DNA from: Isoetes taiwanensis
Lineage: Eukaryota > Streptophyta > Lycopodiopsida > Isoetales > Isoetaceae
Direction: 5' to 3'
Assembly: GCA_021234155.1 (NCBI GenBank)
Contig: JAJEKV010000252.1
Span: forward strand, 374,001 to 438,000
DNA length: 64,000 nucleotides
In this document: in pieces, positions 25,192 to 35,329 of the stretch
How the letters are laid out: every line of letters starts with the position of its first letter
Position numbering within the stretch: the first letter of the stretch is position 1
Notes under the pieces: generated by a model
Database searches by the model: none
Seen by the model: the letters and a program-made list of their open reading frames with translations, nothing else
What the model was told of the DNA's origin: nothing
Translations under genes and position numbers: made by a program

Positions 25192-25377
25192 TCAAGCCCA
25201 AACCCGATTTGATGCCCTGCTGCCTGTTCTAGAGATGGACACTGCCTTTTTTATGAAGGATCTTCTTTATGCAAAATTTACTGGCCAAGCCCAAACCCGA
25301 TTTGATGCCCTGCTGCCTATTCTAGAGATGGACACTGCCTTTTTTATGAAGGATCTTCTTTATGCAAAATTTACTGT
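25192..25377 (+). repeat. 93-bp tandem duplication, in frame
   Basis: Two copies (25192-25284 and 25285-25377) with about one substitution. 93 is divisible by three, so an open frame carries the 31-residue unit twice (QAQTRFDALLPVLEMDTAFF, MKDLLYAKFT). The near-identity means the duplication is recent. Confidence 0.9.
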
Positions 25378-25399
25378 ACCCTAATTGGTCCTTTGCTTC

Positions 25400-27400
25400 C
25401 GTTGCTTGAATCTTCTTGCAGACTTTTAACAGCTTTGATTGACCATATATTGCTTAACAATGATTCATGACTGCATTTTTATTTTCTGGTAGTTCTTTTA
25501 CCAGGGAGTGCAATAAAGCTTTGATTTGGAACTGTTGGACACTTGGCAGTGGTCCTTGGGCTGCTACAGAAATAGGACAGATGTTTAAAGGTTAGTTTTC
25601 TGTTCTAGAGGGTCATACCAACCAATTGCACATGCCTTGAGGAAGATATTTTGTTTGAGTTTTTCATGTCTGTCCTTTTAGACAAACAACGTAATTGCCA
25701 GAATAACGTCATGGCAATTCTGAGTTGTGGAAATGTTAGGGCGCCTCCCTACAGAGATTTGGTTTGCGGCAATTAAGCCGGGTCGCAAAAGCTTTGTTAG
25801 AAGCTTATCGCGATCCACTTTTTCACGATCCGAAAGTGGTTGCATGTATTAGGACACGATTTACTTTTGGAATGTGCAAGAAAAATTGATGAGCTTGGGA
25901 AGACGTATATGAAAGATGGAATTGGACAGATCTCAAATCTTGGAAGATATTTGCGAGAGGTTCTTCTGAGAACTTGGAATGGAAGATGCCTAGATTTCAA
26001 AGATGGGATCAAAACATTTCTTGTGCAGTTGCGGCATCAATGTGGATGCCAATGCTTATATCTAAATTAGATTCGTGATGTACTACATATGTTACAGTTG
26101 ATGTGCAATTTTGCAAAAGATAAAACAAATGATGCAGTTGTGCCTGACGATGGAGCTAGGCTTCTGCATGCTATATCATGCATAGTGATTATGAACATTG
26201 ATTATTCAAAAAATAGATTTGTGCATCTAGATGTGCCCTTGCTCTTTTTGCTTGCTTGACTTTGAGCAGTTCAAAAGCCTCATGCTTAGCGTCTCTTGAA
26301 GCATGTCGATTTGATAAGGTACATCCTACTGAGTGTCTTCACTGCACATAAGCTTGCTCTGACCTGCTGGGCTTTGGTATATATTTGGGTGAAGGCAGTT
26401 CAAAATGCTATAGCTGAGGCAACCCAAGTATGGAAAAGTGCTCCTGATATTGTGGCTGACAATACTCTGCCAACAACTAAAGGTGGATACTCCACTGCAC
26501 ATCATTTGTTATCAGCAAGGGTTTGGCTGCGATTCTCCTTGGTTGCAACATAAACAATTTATAAGCTGGTACATGTCGGTTTAATGTTTTATTGCGAATA
26601 TTTTTGCTCTTCTTTCTCTTTCATTCATTCCAGTTTCTTACAGATAATTGGTCTTCTTTCCATGAACATATGCTATAAGATTAGGGCTAACACATGCGCC
26701 TCTGTGTTGCAGATTTTCTATATGCACAACTACTTGGTTGAGGACGATGCTGCCAATTCTGCAATTTTTCATTTGAGGCGCATCATTGATTTGGTGATGA
26801 GAATAAGCCAGGTACTAAGTAATGTCTTTTTTCATGTCCATCACCATGGTCTAATTTATACATGTCTATCATGCAGCAATGCTTTTGATCATTAATGCAT
26901 TTTGTCATTGAAATGTCACATTGGGATCTAAACATTTGCTTTTGGTTTTTCTTATATGTTCTGCTGGTGAATGAATCCTGCTTTTTTTTTGGCAATTTAG
27001 TATTGAAGCTTGAAATGCTCAAAATTTTATATGGCACTCTTTGTTAATATTCAGAATTCCAAGGAAGCTTAGTAAGTAGAGCGTGCAATATGGAACATAT
27101 ATTTTATCTATATTTTATTTTTATTTTTGCAGAATGCTGGTCCAATTGTTTTGTTGACATGCAAGAGAAGTTGTTAAAAATAAACTATGCTATAGCTTCT
27201 GAAAATGTATGTTATAGCTTTTGAAAACATGGCATTTGAAGATCTTAATGCCATAGTAGGCTTTCAAGATTTAAGTGATTCAATAACTGTAGCACAAGCT
27301 TTACATTGGTTTAATGGAGTTGCAACGGGAACTCTAATCGTTAACGCTTCAAATAATCATGGGTCTCTGAAACACAGCGCCATTGTGTACTATCTCTAAT
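25400..27400 (+). pseudogene. Unidentified exon remnants in the long intron
   Basis: Several short coding-like stretches lie between splice-like signals: LIWNCWTLGSGPWAATEIGQ (about 25525), KALLEAYRDPLFHDPKVVAC (about 25785), IRKWLHVLGHDLLLECARKI (25822), DLIRYILLSVFTAHKLA and NTLPTTKGGYSTAHHLLSAR (26300-26530), and FYMHNYLVEDDAANSA with FHLRRIIDLVMRIS (26713-26810). They look like exons of a single conserved, helical plant protein. I do not recognise it. Stops and missing junctions mean it is decayed or a captured gene fragment; the same-strand placement inside another gene's intron fits capture. Confidence 0.4.
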
Positions 27401-27534
27401 ATGAACATTTTAAGTAAACTATTTCTAATATGACCATTTTAAGTAAACTCTGTCTGCATTGTTTCCAAATTATAACTATTTCTAATATGACCATTTTAAG
27501 TAAACTCTGTCTGCATTGTTTCCAAATTATTGTG
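27394..27534 (+). repeat. 57-bp tandem repeat, 2.4 copies
   Basis: ATTTCTAATATGACCATTTT repeats at 27421 and 27478, each followed by AAGTAAACTCTGTCTGCATT; a partial unit precedes at 27394. Confidence 0.9.
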
Positions 27535-27974
27535 AATAAGTACAGTGTTTGAACCCTTCGACAACATCTTGAAGCATCTCTTCCTAGCATTGCCTAATTT
27601 CGTCTTATTAAAGCAATGAAGTTAGTAAGTTGTACTGAGCACTTGATTGAAATGCAAGCAGACACATTTTCGTGATGGGTTTTATTTATATTATGCAATA
27701 TATAGGCTTTCAGAGTGCATGTTCTAGAATATGCATAATGGAGTCCTCCTTGGTATCATTTAGCAGTTCCAACATACGCCCATCAACTCGTGGACATCAA
27801 CAACTCATAGAGGCACTTGCAATCTACCAGTTCCCAAAATGATCCAATGGTCAAAACTTATTGTACGCAAGTGCACAGTACCAATGGCCTAGAAGTTAAT
27901 GTATATGCAAATGCTTAGGTTCCCAACATTTACATGTTCCAAAATTATGCCTAGCAACGCTGGGCACCATTACT

Positions 27975-28235
27975 AGTTTGCTTTAATGTTTAGCAATTGT
28001 ATATTCTGGAATACACTTTTACTTTGATGTCAAGAAAAGTGTATTGCAGAATACAGTTTTGCTGTATTATAAATCGAAAGTGTATTTCGGAATACACATT
28101 TGCTTTTTACTAGAGCAAAAGTGTATTCTGGAATATACTTTTGCTTTCATGTAAAGCAATTGTATATTCTGGAATACACTTTAGCTACCCCTGTATAGCA
28201 AATGTGTATTCCAGAGTACTGAACAAGTTTTTCAT
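27975..28235. repeat. Array of TGTATTCYGGAATACA palindromes
   Basis: Six or more copies of a palindrome centred on GTATTCTGGAATAC, several extended to AGCAAAAGTGTATTC / GAATACACTTTTGCT, spaced about 35-45 bases. Isolated copies also occur at 33696 (TATTCTGGAATACAG) and 33788 (TATTCCGGAATACG). Single units can fold as hairpins of roughly 15 base pairs. Confidence 0.8.
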
Positions 28236-28249
28236 TTCCTGTCTTGCTT

Positions 28250-28395
28250 TTTGGGTTGCCCCTAGGGGGGCAAACCCTCGTTTATGTGGGTATGTGGGCA
28301 TATCCAGGTATATGCCGGCATATGCCTAGCATATACTGGTGACTGCTAAAAACTGGCTGGTGCCTGTAAGTGCTCGGTCATCCAGCCCATTCCTT
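28250..28395 (+). repeat. Dispersed repeat, copy 2 (inverted mate at 9.42 kb)
   Basis: GCAAACCCTCGTTTATGTGG, CATATGC-type words, then ACTGCTAAAAACTGGCTGG, matching 9600-9420 read on the opposite strand. Confidence 0.7.
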
Positions 28396-28561
28396 CGAAG
28401 ATGGAAGTCCTCTCCGTTTTCCCTTGCCACTGGATGCTGCGGCCTGTTCACTCCTGCTCATCTGCCTTTCCTTCTACATCTGCTACACATTTCAATGCAT
28501 GCGCTCCTTGCTTCAGGTCCCGTTCATGCTCAAAAAATTCCAGGATGTTTAGCAGAGCAAC

Positions 28562-28659
28562 TCTAGGTTAAAACAATGCCAACGAAGTCTACCAAGGGAT
28601 GTGGCCCATCTCTAGGTCAAAACAATGCCAACGAAGTCTACCAAGGGATATGGCCCATC
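28562..28659 (+). repeat. 49-bp tandem duplication
   Basis: TCTAGGTYAAAACAATGCC...TGGCCCATC occurs at 28562 and 28611 with two differences. Confidence 0.88.
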
Positions 28660-29042
28660 GATTCCGAGGACATCAGAGAGGTAAACTTTGGCTATTCTTG
28701 TAACTTTCAGTTTAGTGTCAATCCAGTTCAGTTTTCAATTCATGTTAGTGAATTCATGTTTGTTTACATGCATTGTAGAAAGAGTCAATTTGTGCTTACC
28801 TCTTACGTGCGTAACAAGGGATTAAATTAACACCAAACAGTTGAACGTAAGGAAGCCTATCGTTGTATCGAACAGAAAATAAGTTGCATTCAACTCGTTC
28901 TTAACTTTTCTCATCCTTAAGTTGTATTGCCAGTGTTTGTTCTCAAATGTAAAATTGAATCTGAGGCCTTTACTGAGTAAGACATGTCTTATTTTTGGAT
29001 GTGTGTCTCTCAGCCTTTGTGTTTTTAGTCTGTTTTCTCATA

Positions 29043-30264
29043 ATGGATCAGCCTTGGATAGCTGCTGCAGCACTCATCTTCTTTATTCTTACTTATGCTA
29101 TTCTTAAGAAACCAAATAAGAAAGGCTTACTTCCATCTCCTCCATTGCTCCCCCTTATTGGACATCTCCATCTCCTCTCTAATTTACCTCACCATGGCCT
29201 CGGTCATCTTTCGATCCGCTATGGTCCCATCTTCTCGCTCCGCCTTGGCTTTGTGAATTGTGTGGTGGTTTCATCTCCATGAATGGCCAGGGAGTTTCTT
29301 AAGACCCATTATATTGTCTTTGCTTCTCGTCCCTTGCTTGAAGTGGGTAGGATCTTGTTCTACAACTTCATGGCTATCGTATTTTCTCAATATGGAGATC
29401 ATTGGAAGCAAATGAGAAAGATTTGCACCCAGCACTTGTTTACCACAAAAAAGCTCCAAAAAACAATGCATATCAGACGTGAAGAAATCTTCTCCACTAT
29501 GCAGTCTATTAAGAAGGGTGGCCTTGCAAATAAAGCTGTGGATCTAAAATCTAACCTGTATAGCCTTACCAATAATGTAATTACCAGGATGATAATTGGC
29601 AGGAAATATTTCAGTGAAGGCAGTGCAGAAGGTGCAGATAGATTCAAGGAGATGGTTCATCAAATATCTGCAATGTTGGGTGCGTTTAATATAGGAGATT
29701 ATTTGCCACTTTTATCAAGGTTTGATCTACAAAGGCATAGGCGAAAGATGGAAGAAGTGCACTTAAAATTCGATGCCCTACTGCAAAAGGTTCTGGATGA
29801 CTAGTTAGAGGAAATTAGAAGGGGCAGAATTGACGAATCTAAGAATTTGGCAAGGGTATTGCTGCAAAAAGAATTGGAACATGAACCAATCAAGGCAGTT
29901 ATTCAGGTGAGATGCATATTATGGTTAAAGCAGACTACTTAGAATGTTGTTGAGTAGAAATATAACTAATATTTGTTGGGTAATTACAGGACATGGTACT
30001 GGGAGGAACTGATACAAATGCAGTGACAGTGGAATGGGCAGTTGCAGAGCTTCTTCAAAATCCAGAGGTAATGCAAAGAGTCCAAAAAGAATTAGATGAA
30101 GTAGTGGGTTCAGAGAGGGCAGTGAAAGAAGAAGATATTTGCAATCTACAATTTTTGCAGGCAATTGTGAAGGAAACATTTAGGCTTCATCCTACGGCGC
30201 CCTTGCTGGGACCTCATGAATTAAACCAAGACTGTAACGTAGCAGGTTATGACATTCCAAAGCC
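29043..30264 (+). pseudogene. Cytochrome P450 (CYP71 clan), truncated copy A
   Basis: Starts MDQPWIAAAALIFFILTYAI (membrane anchor), then the proline-rich hinge LLPSPPLLPLIGHLHLL, the GDHWKQMRKIC C-helix region, an intron at about 29907-29989, the I-helix LGGTDTNAVTVEW, and the ExxR region VKETFRLHP. The copy ends at AGYDIP, where it is fused to the 5' flank of copy B, so the PERF and haem-binding regions are absent. In-frame stops: TGA at 29279 (CAA in copy B) and TAG at 29802 (shared with copy B). Microsomal monooxygenase by family, but this copy cannot encode one. Confidence 0.92.
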
Positions 30265-30291
30265 TTTGTGTTTTTAGTCTGTTTTCTCATA

Positions 30292-31847
30292 ATGGATCAG
30301 CCTTGGATAGCTGCTGCAACACTCATCTTCTTTGTTCTTACTTATGCTATTCTTAAGAAACCAAATAAGAAAGGCTTACTTCCATCTCCTCCATTGCTCC
30401 CCCTTATTGGACATCTCCATCTCCTCTCTAATTTACCTCACCATGGCCTCGGTCATCTTTCGATCCGCTATGGCCCCATCTTCTCGCTCCGCCTTGGCTT
30501 TGTGAATTGTGTGGTGGTTTCATCTCCACAAATGGCCAGGAAGTTTCTTAAGACCCATTATATTGTCTTTGCTTCTCGTCCCTTGCTTGAAGTGGGTAGG
30601 ATCTTGTTCTACAACTTCATGGCTATCGTATTTTCTCAATATGGAGATTATTGGAAGCAAATGAGAAAGATTTGCACCCAGCACTTGTTTACCACAAAAA
30701 AGATCCAAAAAACAATGCATATCAGACGTGAAGAAATCTTCTCCACTATGCAGTCTATTAAGAAGGGTGGCCTTGCAAATAAAGCTGTGGATCTAAAATC
30801 TAACCTGTATAGCCTTACCAATAATGTAATTAGCAGGATGATAATTGGCAGAAAATATTTCAGTGAAGGCAGTGCAGAAGGTGCAGATAGATTCAAGGAG
30901 ATGGTTCATCAAATATCTGCAATGTTGGGTGCGTTTAATATAGAAGATTATTTGCCACTTTTATCAAGGTTTGATCTACAAGGGCATAGGCGAAAGATAG
31001 AAGAAGTGCACTTAAAATTCGATGCCCTACTGCAAAAGGTTCTGGATGACTAGTTAGAGGAAATTAGAAGGGGCAGAATTGACGAATCTAAGAATTTGGC
31101 AAGGGTATTGCTGCAAAAAGAATTGGAACATGAACCAATCAAGGCATTTATTCAGGTGAGATGCATATTATGGTTAAAGCAGACTACTTAGAATGTTGTT
31201 GAGTAGAAATATAACTAATATTTGTTGGGTAATTACAGGACATGGTACTGGGAGGAACTGATACAAATGCAGTGACAGTGGAATGGGCAGTTGCAGAGCT
31301 TCTTCAAAATCCAGAGGTAATGCAAAGAGTCCAAAAAGAATTAGATGAAGTAGTGGGATCAGAGAGGGCAGTGAAAGAAGAAGATATTTGCAATCTACAA
31401 TTTTTGCAGGCAATTGTGAAGGAAACATTTAGGCTTCATCCTACGGCACCCTTACTAGGACCTCATGAATCAAAGCAAGACTGTAACATAGCAGGTTACG
31501 ACATTCCAAACGGCACCGGCTTGATGGTGAATACTTGGCAGATCGGAAGGGACCCTGATATTTGGAAGAATCTAGAGGTGTTTAATCTTGACAGATTTTG
31601 TGACATTGAGATAGACATGAAGCGTTTGGATTTTGAACTTATTCCGTTTGGATCTGGCAAAAGGATTTGCCCTGGTATATCTCTAGCACTTGGCATGGTT
31701 CATATAGTGTTGGCTAGTCTGCTTCACAACTTCAATTAGAAAGCTGCAGGAAAAATAGACATGACCGAGAGATTTGGGGCTTCAGTATCTATGGCAAATC
31801 CCTTGCTTTCCTTTGCTATACCTTGTTTCGAAAATGTGTTTGTCTAG
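30292..31847 (+). pseudogene. Cytochrome P450 (CYP71 clan), full-length copy B with two stops
   Basis: Second unit of a 1249-bp tandem duplication, very close to copy A. Exon 1 is 30292-31155, intron 31156-31238 (GTGAG/ACAG), exon 2 31239-31847. All P450 landmarks are present: anchor, LLPSPPLLPLIGHLHLL, LGGTDTNAVTVEW, KETFR (ExxR), NLDRF (PERF-like) and the haem ligand loop PFGSGKRICPG. Two nonsense codons break it: TAG at 31051, where relatives usually have Gln in LDDQLEE, and TAG at 31737 in HNFN*KAAGK, where Trp is usual. Without them the protein would be about 490 residues, normal for the family. The rest is so well kept that decay is recent. Substrate unknown. Confidence 0.92.
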
Positions 31848-33032
31848 CTAAAAATCTTTCCTTGCTTTATGGAGAATACATAAGGAAATAATTTGATTGA
31901 TATTAATCATGGGACTTTTACTGTCAGAAATTAAAATGCATAGTTGAACCAAGCATAGATGGCAAAAGTCAACATTTGATGGGCATTGTTAACTGTTTCG
32001 GATATGCTTTTTTGTTTCTTTCAGAAGTCTTTACTAAATGATACTAATCCTACCTTATTTTTAGGCACAATTTCAGGTTATCAAGGATGAGGTTTGGGGT
32101 GTGGTCCACCTCCCTTGACATCCTATTGTTTCAGTATATTCTTATCCTTCTATATATATGATTATTGGAATTAGAAGTAGTTTTATCTACATTCTCCCAC
32201 CACGTATGCCTCTTGCCTTCTATGTCCCTCCCAAAGCCTTCATCCTCCTCTGGAAATCAATCACACAAGTTCTTGCTTTTTGCTGTATAGGCTACAATAT
32301 ATTGTAACATTGACATTATATTTGTAACATAAATGCTTTCAGCATGTAGAAGTAGTTGTATATTCTTTTAATTACTTGTATGATGACTTTGCTTCAAATG
32401 TTATACTATCGCGTGCTGATTTTTTAGACCAAGGGTCTATATCATAAAAATGTGTTTGCACTAGGCAAAAGGGGTTGTTAAGTTTAATCTAATAATTTGT
32501 TAAATTTCCTGATGGTTTGTACTTAAATGCGCATATTTGAAATGGCAGTATATATTAGCAAGGCACTTAAATGCGCATATTCAAAATGGAATTGTTATAT
32601 TAACAAAACACGAATTGGTTCTTTTTTACCATTGGGTATTCTATTCTTAATATTTGTATGCATTCACTAAGAAAATGAAATTATGTATTCATATAGGCCC
32701 TGTACAATTTCCATACTAATATAACTACACAAAACATTCTTCATGAATAGCTAATGTGTCTTAGACAAAGCACATGATCACGTCAATCTCAATTGGTCTA
32801 GGCACTGAGCTTCAAAAGCCTCTTCTTGGTCCATGTATAATTCATAAACAAAAGAAAACAAAACAACACAAAACAAAACACCCCGTTCAAACCATTTATA
32901 AGCCCCGACACACGAAATGAAACAAGAAACATGAAAACACACTTTCGGGCCACCGGAGGGCAACCCGTCGTGCGCAGCACCTTGTTTCAAGATGTTTGTG
33001 TTTTAGTTTTTGTTGTCTTGGTTGTATTTCAG
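31848..33032. other. Rest of the long intron, no gene
   Basis: AT-rich sequence after the P450 copies. ACTTAAATGCGCATATT is duplicated at 32521-32537 and 32565-32581. It ends in a pyrimidine-rich acceptor at 33032. Confidence 0.45.
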
Positions 33033-34533
33033 CCAAAAGAACGAAATAACATGTCAAACATATTTGATGAAACAATTAAATGTGGACACCTGGGATAGAT
33101 ATAAAGAACTTTACCCTATTGCAACTTCTGACGAATGTATCATTCAATATGCTCCAAATTTTGAGGGCCCGGTGTGTCGTCTTCTTGTGTTTCTTCTTTA
33201 GCTTCCATGTTGTACATTGTTGCAGTAATGTTTTCTTCTTACAGAGCAAAAAGAAGAACAAAGACCTACCAGAGGGCTTCATGCACTTGGTAAGGACAGC
33301 CGGGGAGGAGAGGTCATTGGCGGACATGCAGATTGTAAACGCTGAGTCATCCGACTACGAGAGATTTAGTATGTTTGATCAAAACAACATATTTTCGGTC
33401 ATTCATTGGGGACTGCATGAAGTTGGTTGGAACTGTAAAGCTACAGGACTTTACTTTGGTAATATCAGACCTTCCATATGGCTTTAAACTAAAGGACAAC
33501 TGCTGCGACAACCAGCCCTTCAAGAACTTTGAATTAATGCATTCGTCGACGGCATTAAACAGATTGCAACAGCCAAGCATTGGCATCTTGTTGTGTTTCA
33601 CTCGAGCATGCAAGCAGGACTTGTAGAATCAACCTTCAAGAACCACTTCAGATGCACTGTGCAAGCAGATTACGAAAACATGGTCTGGTAAGGTTGTTAT
33701 TCTGGAATACAGTTGTTTCTTACTTTCGTTCATGTTTCGATTCTGTTGTTGAACTTGCTTGCATGTTAACCTTTCTATTTTCATTTTCTATTCCGGAATA
33801 CGACATTTAGTCCTAGTTACCTCATTGGATCCGTGTTTAATTTTTTTTGCTAAATTTACTTCTTTTATATCTGTAGGTATGAAACGAATATTAATTACCA
33901 TGGTGGAGGACCCAGATTGCTGAGCAAAGTGGAATATCTCCATGCTGCTTACTGGAGTTTCGATGGCAAGCGAACCATGGACATGGTGGAGGACCCAGGT
34001 TGCTGAGCAAGGTGGAATATCTCCATGTTGCTTACTGGAGTTTCGATGGCAAGTGAACCATGGAATATTTTAACACAATAGTCTGCCAAAAATTTTCAAA
34101 TGTCTTAGAGTTTCCAATGGTGTTGCAGAAGCTGCAGATGCCTGACGCTTTTTCTGGCTCTAATACAACAATCGCTTATGCACTTAAGAGGGGCCGCAAT
34201 TGTGTAGCCGTGAATATAGACAAGGAAGCTGTGAACTTTATCAAGATGAGATTGGCTGCCTTGCCAACTCTACTAGACAAGAACCAAGAGTTAGGCGTCA
34301 AATCTTCTTCTGATTATGCCAAGATGACATCTTCAGAGATACAGCCTCCGTTTACAAGCTCTATGGATGATGAAGCTACCTTTACAGAATTGAAAGAAGT
34401 AGCTCTAGCTACTATTCTTAAAGACAATGTAGAAACAAACAAGAGTAAATCACCACAAAAAGAGCAAACAACAGAGAAGGACCAAGCTGTGACAAGCAAA
34501 CAAAATGAGGAAGACTATGATCTGGACCTCTGA
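33033..34533 (+). pseudogene. ParB-like/DNA methyltransferase gene, catalytic 3' exons
   Basis: Exons: 33033-33171 (NVDTWDRYKELYPIATSDEC), 33245 onward (KKKNKDLPEGFMHLVRTAGE), a frame change near 33400, then TLVISDLPYGFKLKDNCCDN, which carries the (D/N)PPY-class catalytic motif as DLPYG at 33468-33482. TAKHWHLVVFHSSMQAGLVE follows, and a GTAAGG donor at 33690. After an acceptor near 33876 an 83-bp tandem duplication shifts the frame. The last frame has LQMPDAFSGSNTTIAYALKR then NCVAVNIDKEAVNFIKMRL, the S-adenosylmethionine-binding motif in the style of FxGSGTT, followed by an acidic/basic tail to a TGA stop at 34533. Motif order (catalytic, then AdoMet) is that of beta-class amino-methyltransferases (N6-adenine or N4-cytosine). 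Target base not predictable. Confidence 0.75.
33899..34064 (+). repeat. 83-bp tandem duplication inside the methyltransferase
   Basis: CATGGTGGAGGACCCAGRTT to GCAAGYGAACCATGGA at 33899-33981 is repeated at 33982-34064 with a few changes. 83 is not a multiple of three, so the copy shifts the frame; the second copy also carries TGA within GCAAGTGAACC. Confidence 0.92.
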
Positions 34534-34705
34534 CTTGTCTTATGCTAAAATATTTATTGTTAACACTATATTATTGCCAAAATTGATGTACTAAAAGAAT
34601 TTAAAGAAATAATTATTATTCTTTCTACTTTATTTTGATGGTTTTTTTAGCACACCAGCCCTACCGGGCCTACAGCCTTTCCTCAAATTCTAGCCTATCC
34701 ACGTG

Positions 34706-35270
34706 TTTTTTTTTTTTTTTTGGATGAACGTGGACCTTTATTACTCAAAAGAATACAAAGAGTACATGGGGGACTCAAAACCCAGTGGAGAAGATGTCCA
34801 TTAGAGCAACATTACCCACCACATACATAACACAGAAAAGCAGAGAATACATATCACCACGAGCACAACTGTTTGCTATGAATAAGCCTGAATCTACATG
34901 TCGCTCCCAAATGACATTCTTGACGTCATCCTTTAAGGAAGAACACTTATATGCCTTTACAACGCGACTACGAGCATCACTAAGCACTTGCGTATTTTGA
35001 TGTTTTTGATATCTTACTTTCAAAGATTATATATTCATGTTTGAATTTTGTCATTTTCAAAGTGCTTTTCTTTACAAAAACAAGGTTGTCCCTTAATGAG
35101 GACCCAAAATGCAGGGAAAAATAATCTGAACCTTTTGAAATTCTCATTTTCCAAAGAGGATCAATTTTTAGAGCATGGTGTTTTTTAAAAGGGAATCTTT
35201 GAAACAGGAGTGCTGCAGCACTCCCATTTAATTTGCAACCTTGTTCATGCTCTGTTGTGCCTTGATTAGA
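34706..35270 (-). mobile_element. Possible retroelement 3' end (poly-T start on plus strand)
   Basis: A 16-base T run at about 34707-34722 reads as a poly-A tail on the minus strand. Upstream on that strand (35023-34775) is an 82-codon open frame with SRVVKAYKCSSLKDDVKNVI and ERHVDSGLFIANSCARGDMY. The layout suggests a reverse-inserted retroelement or processed copy, but I do not recognise the protein. Confidence 0.35.
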
Positions 35271-35329
35271 CATAATGACTCCAAGCCATCAACTACTGCA
35301 AATGCACGATGGTAAATTGCGCTTATGCT

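Noticed and set aside
27975-28235. CRISPR-like array
   Set aside because: Units are palindromes with irregular, partly similar spacers in a nuclear plant sequence, and no cas genes are present.
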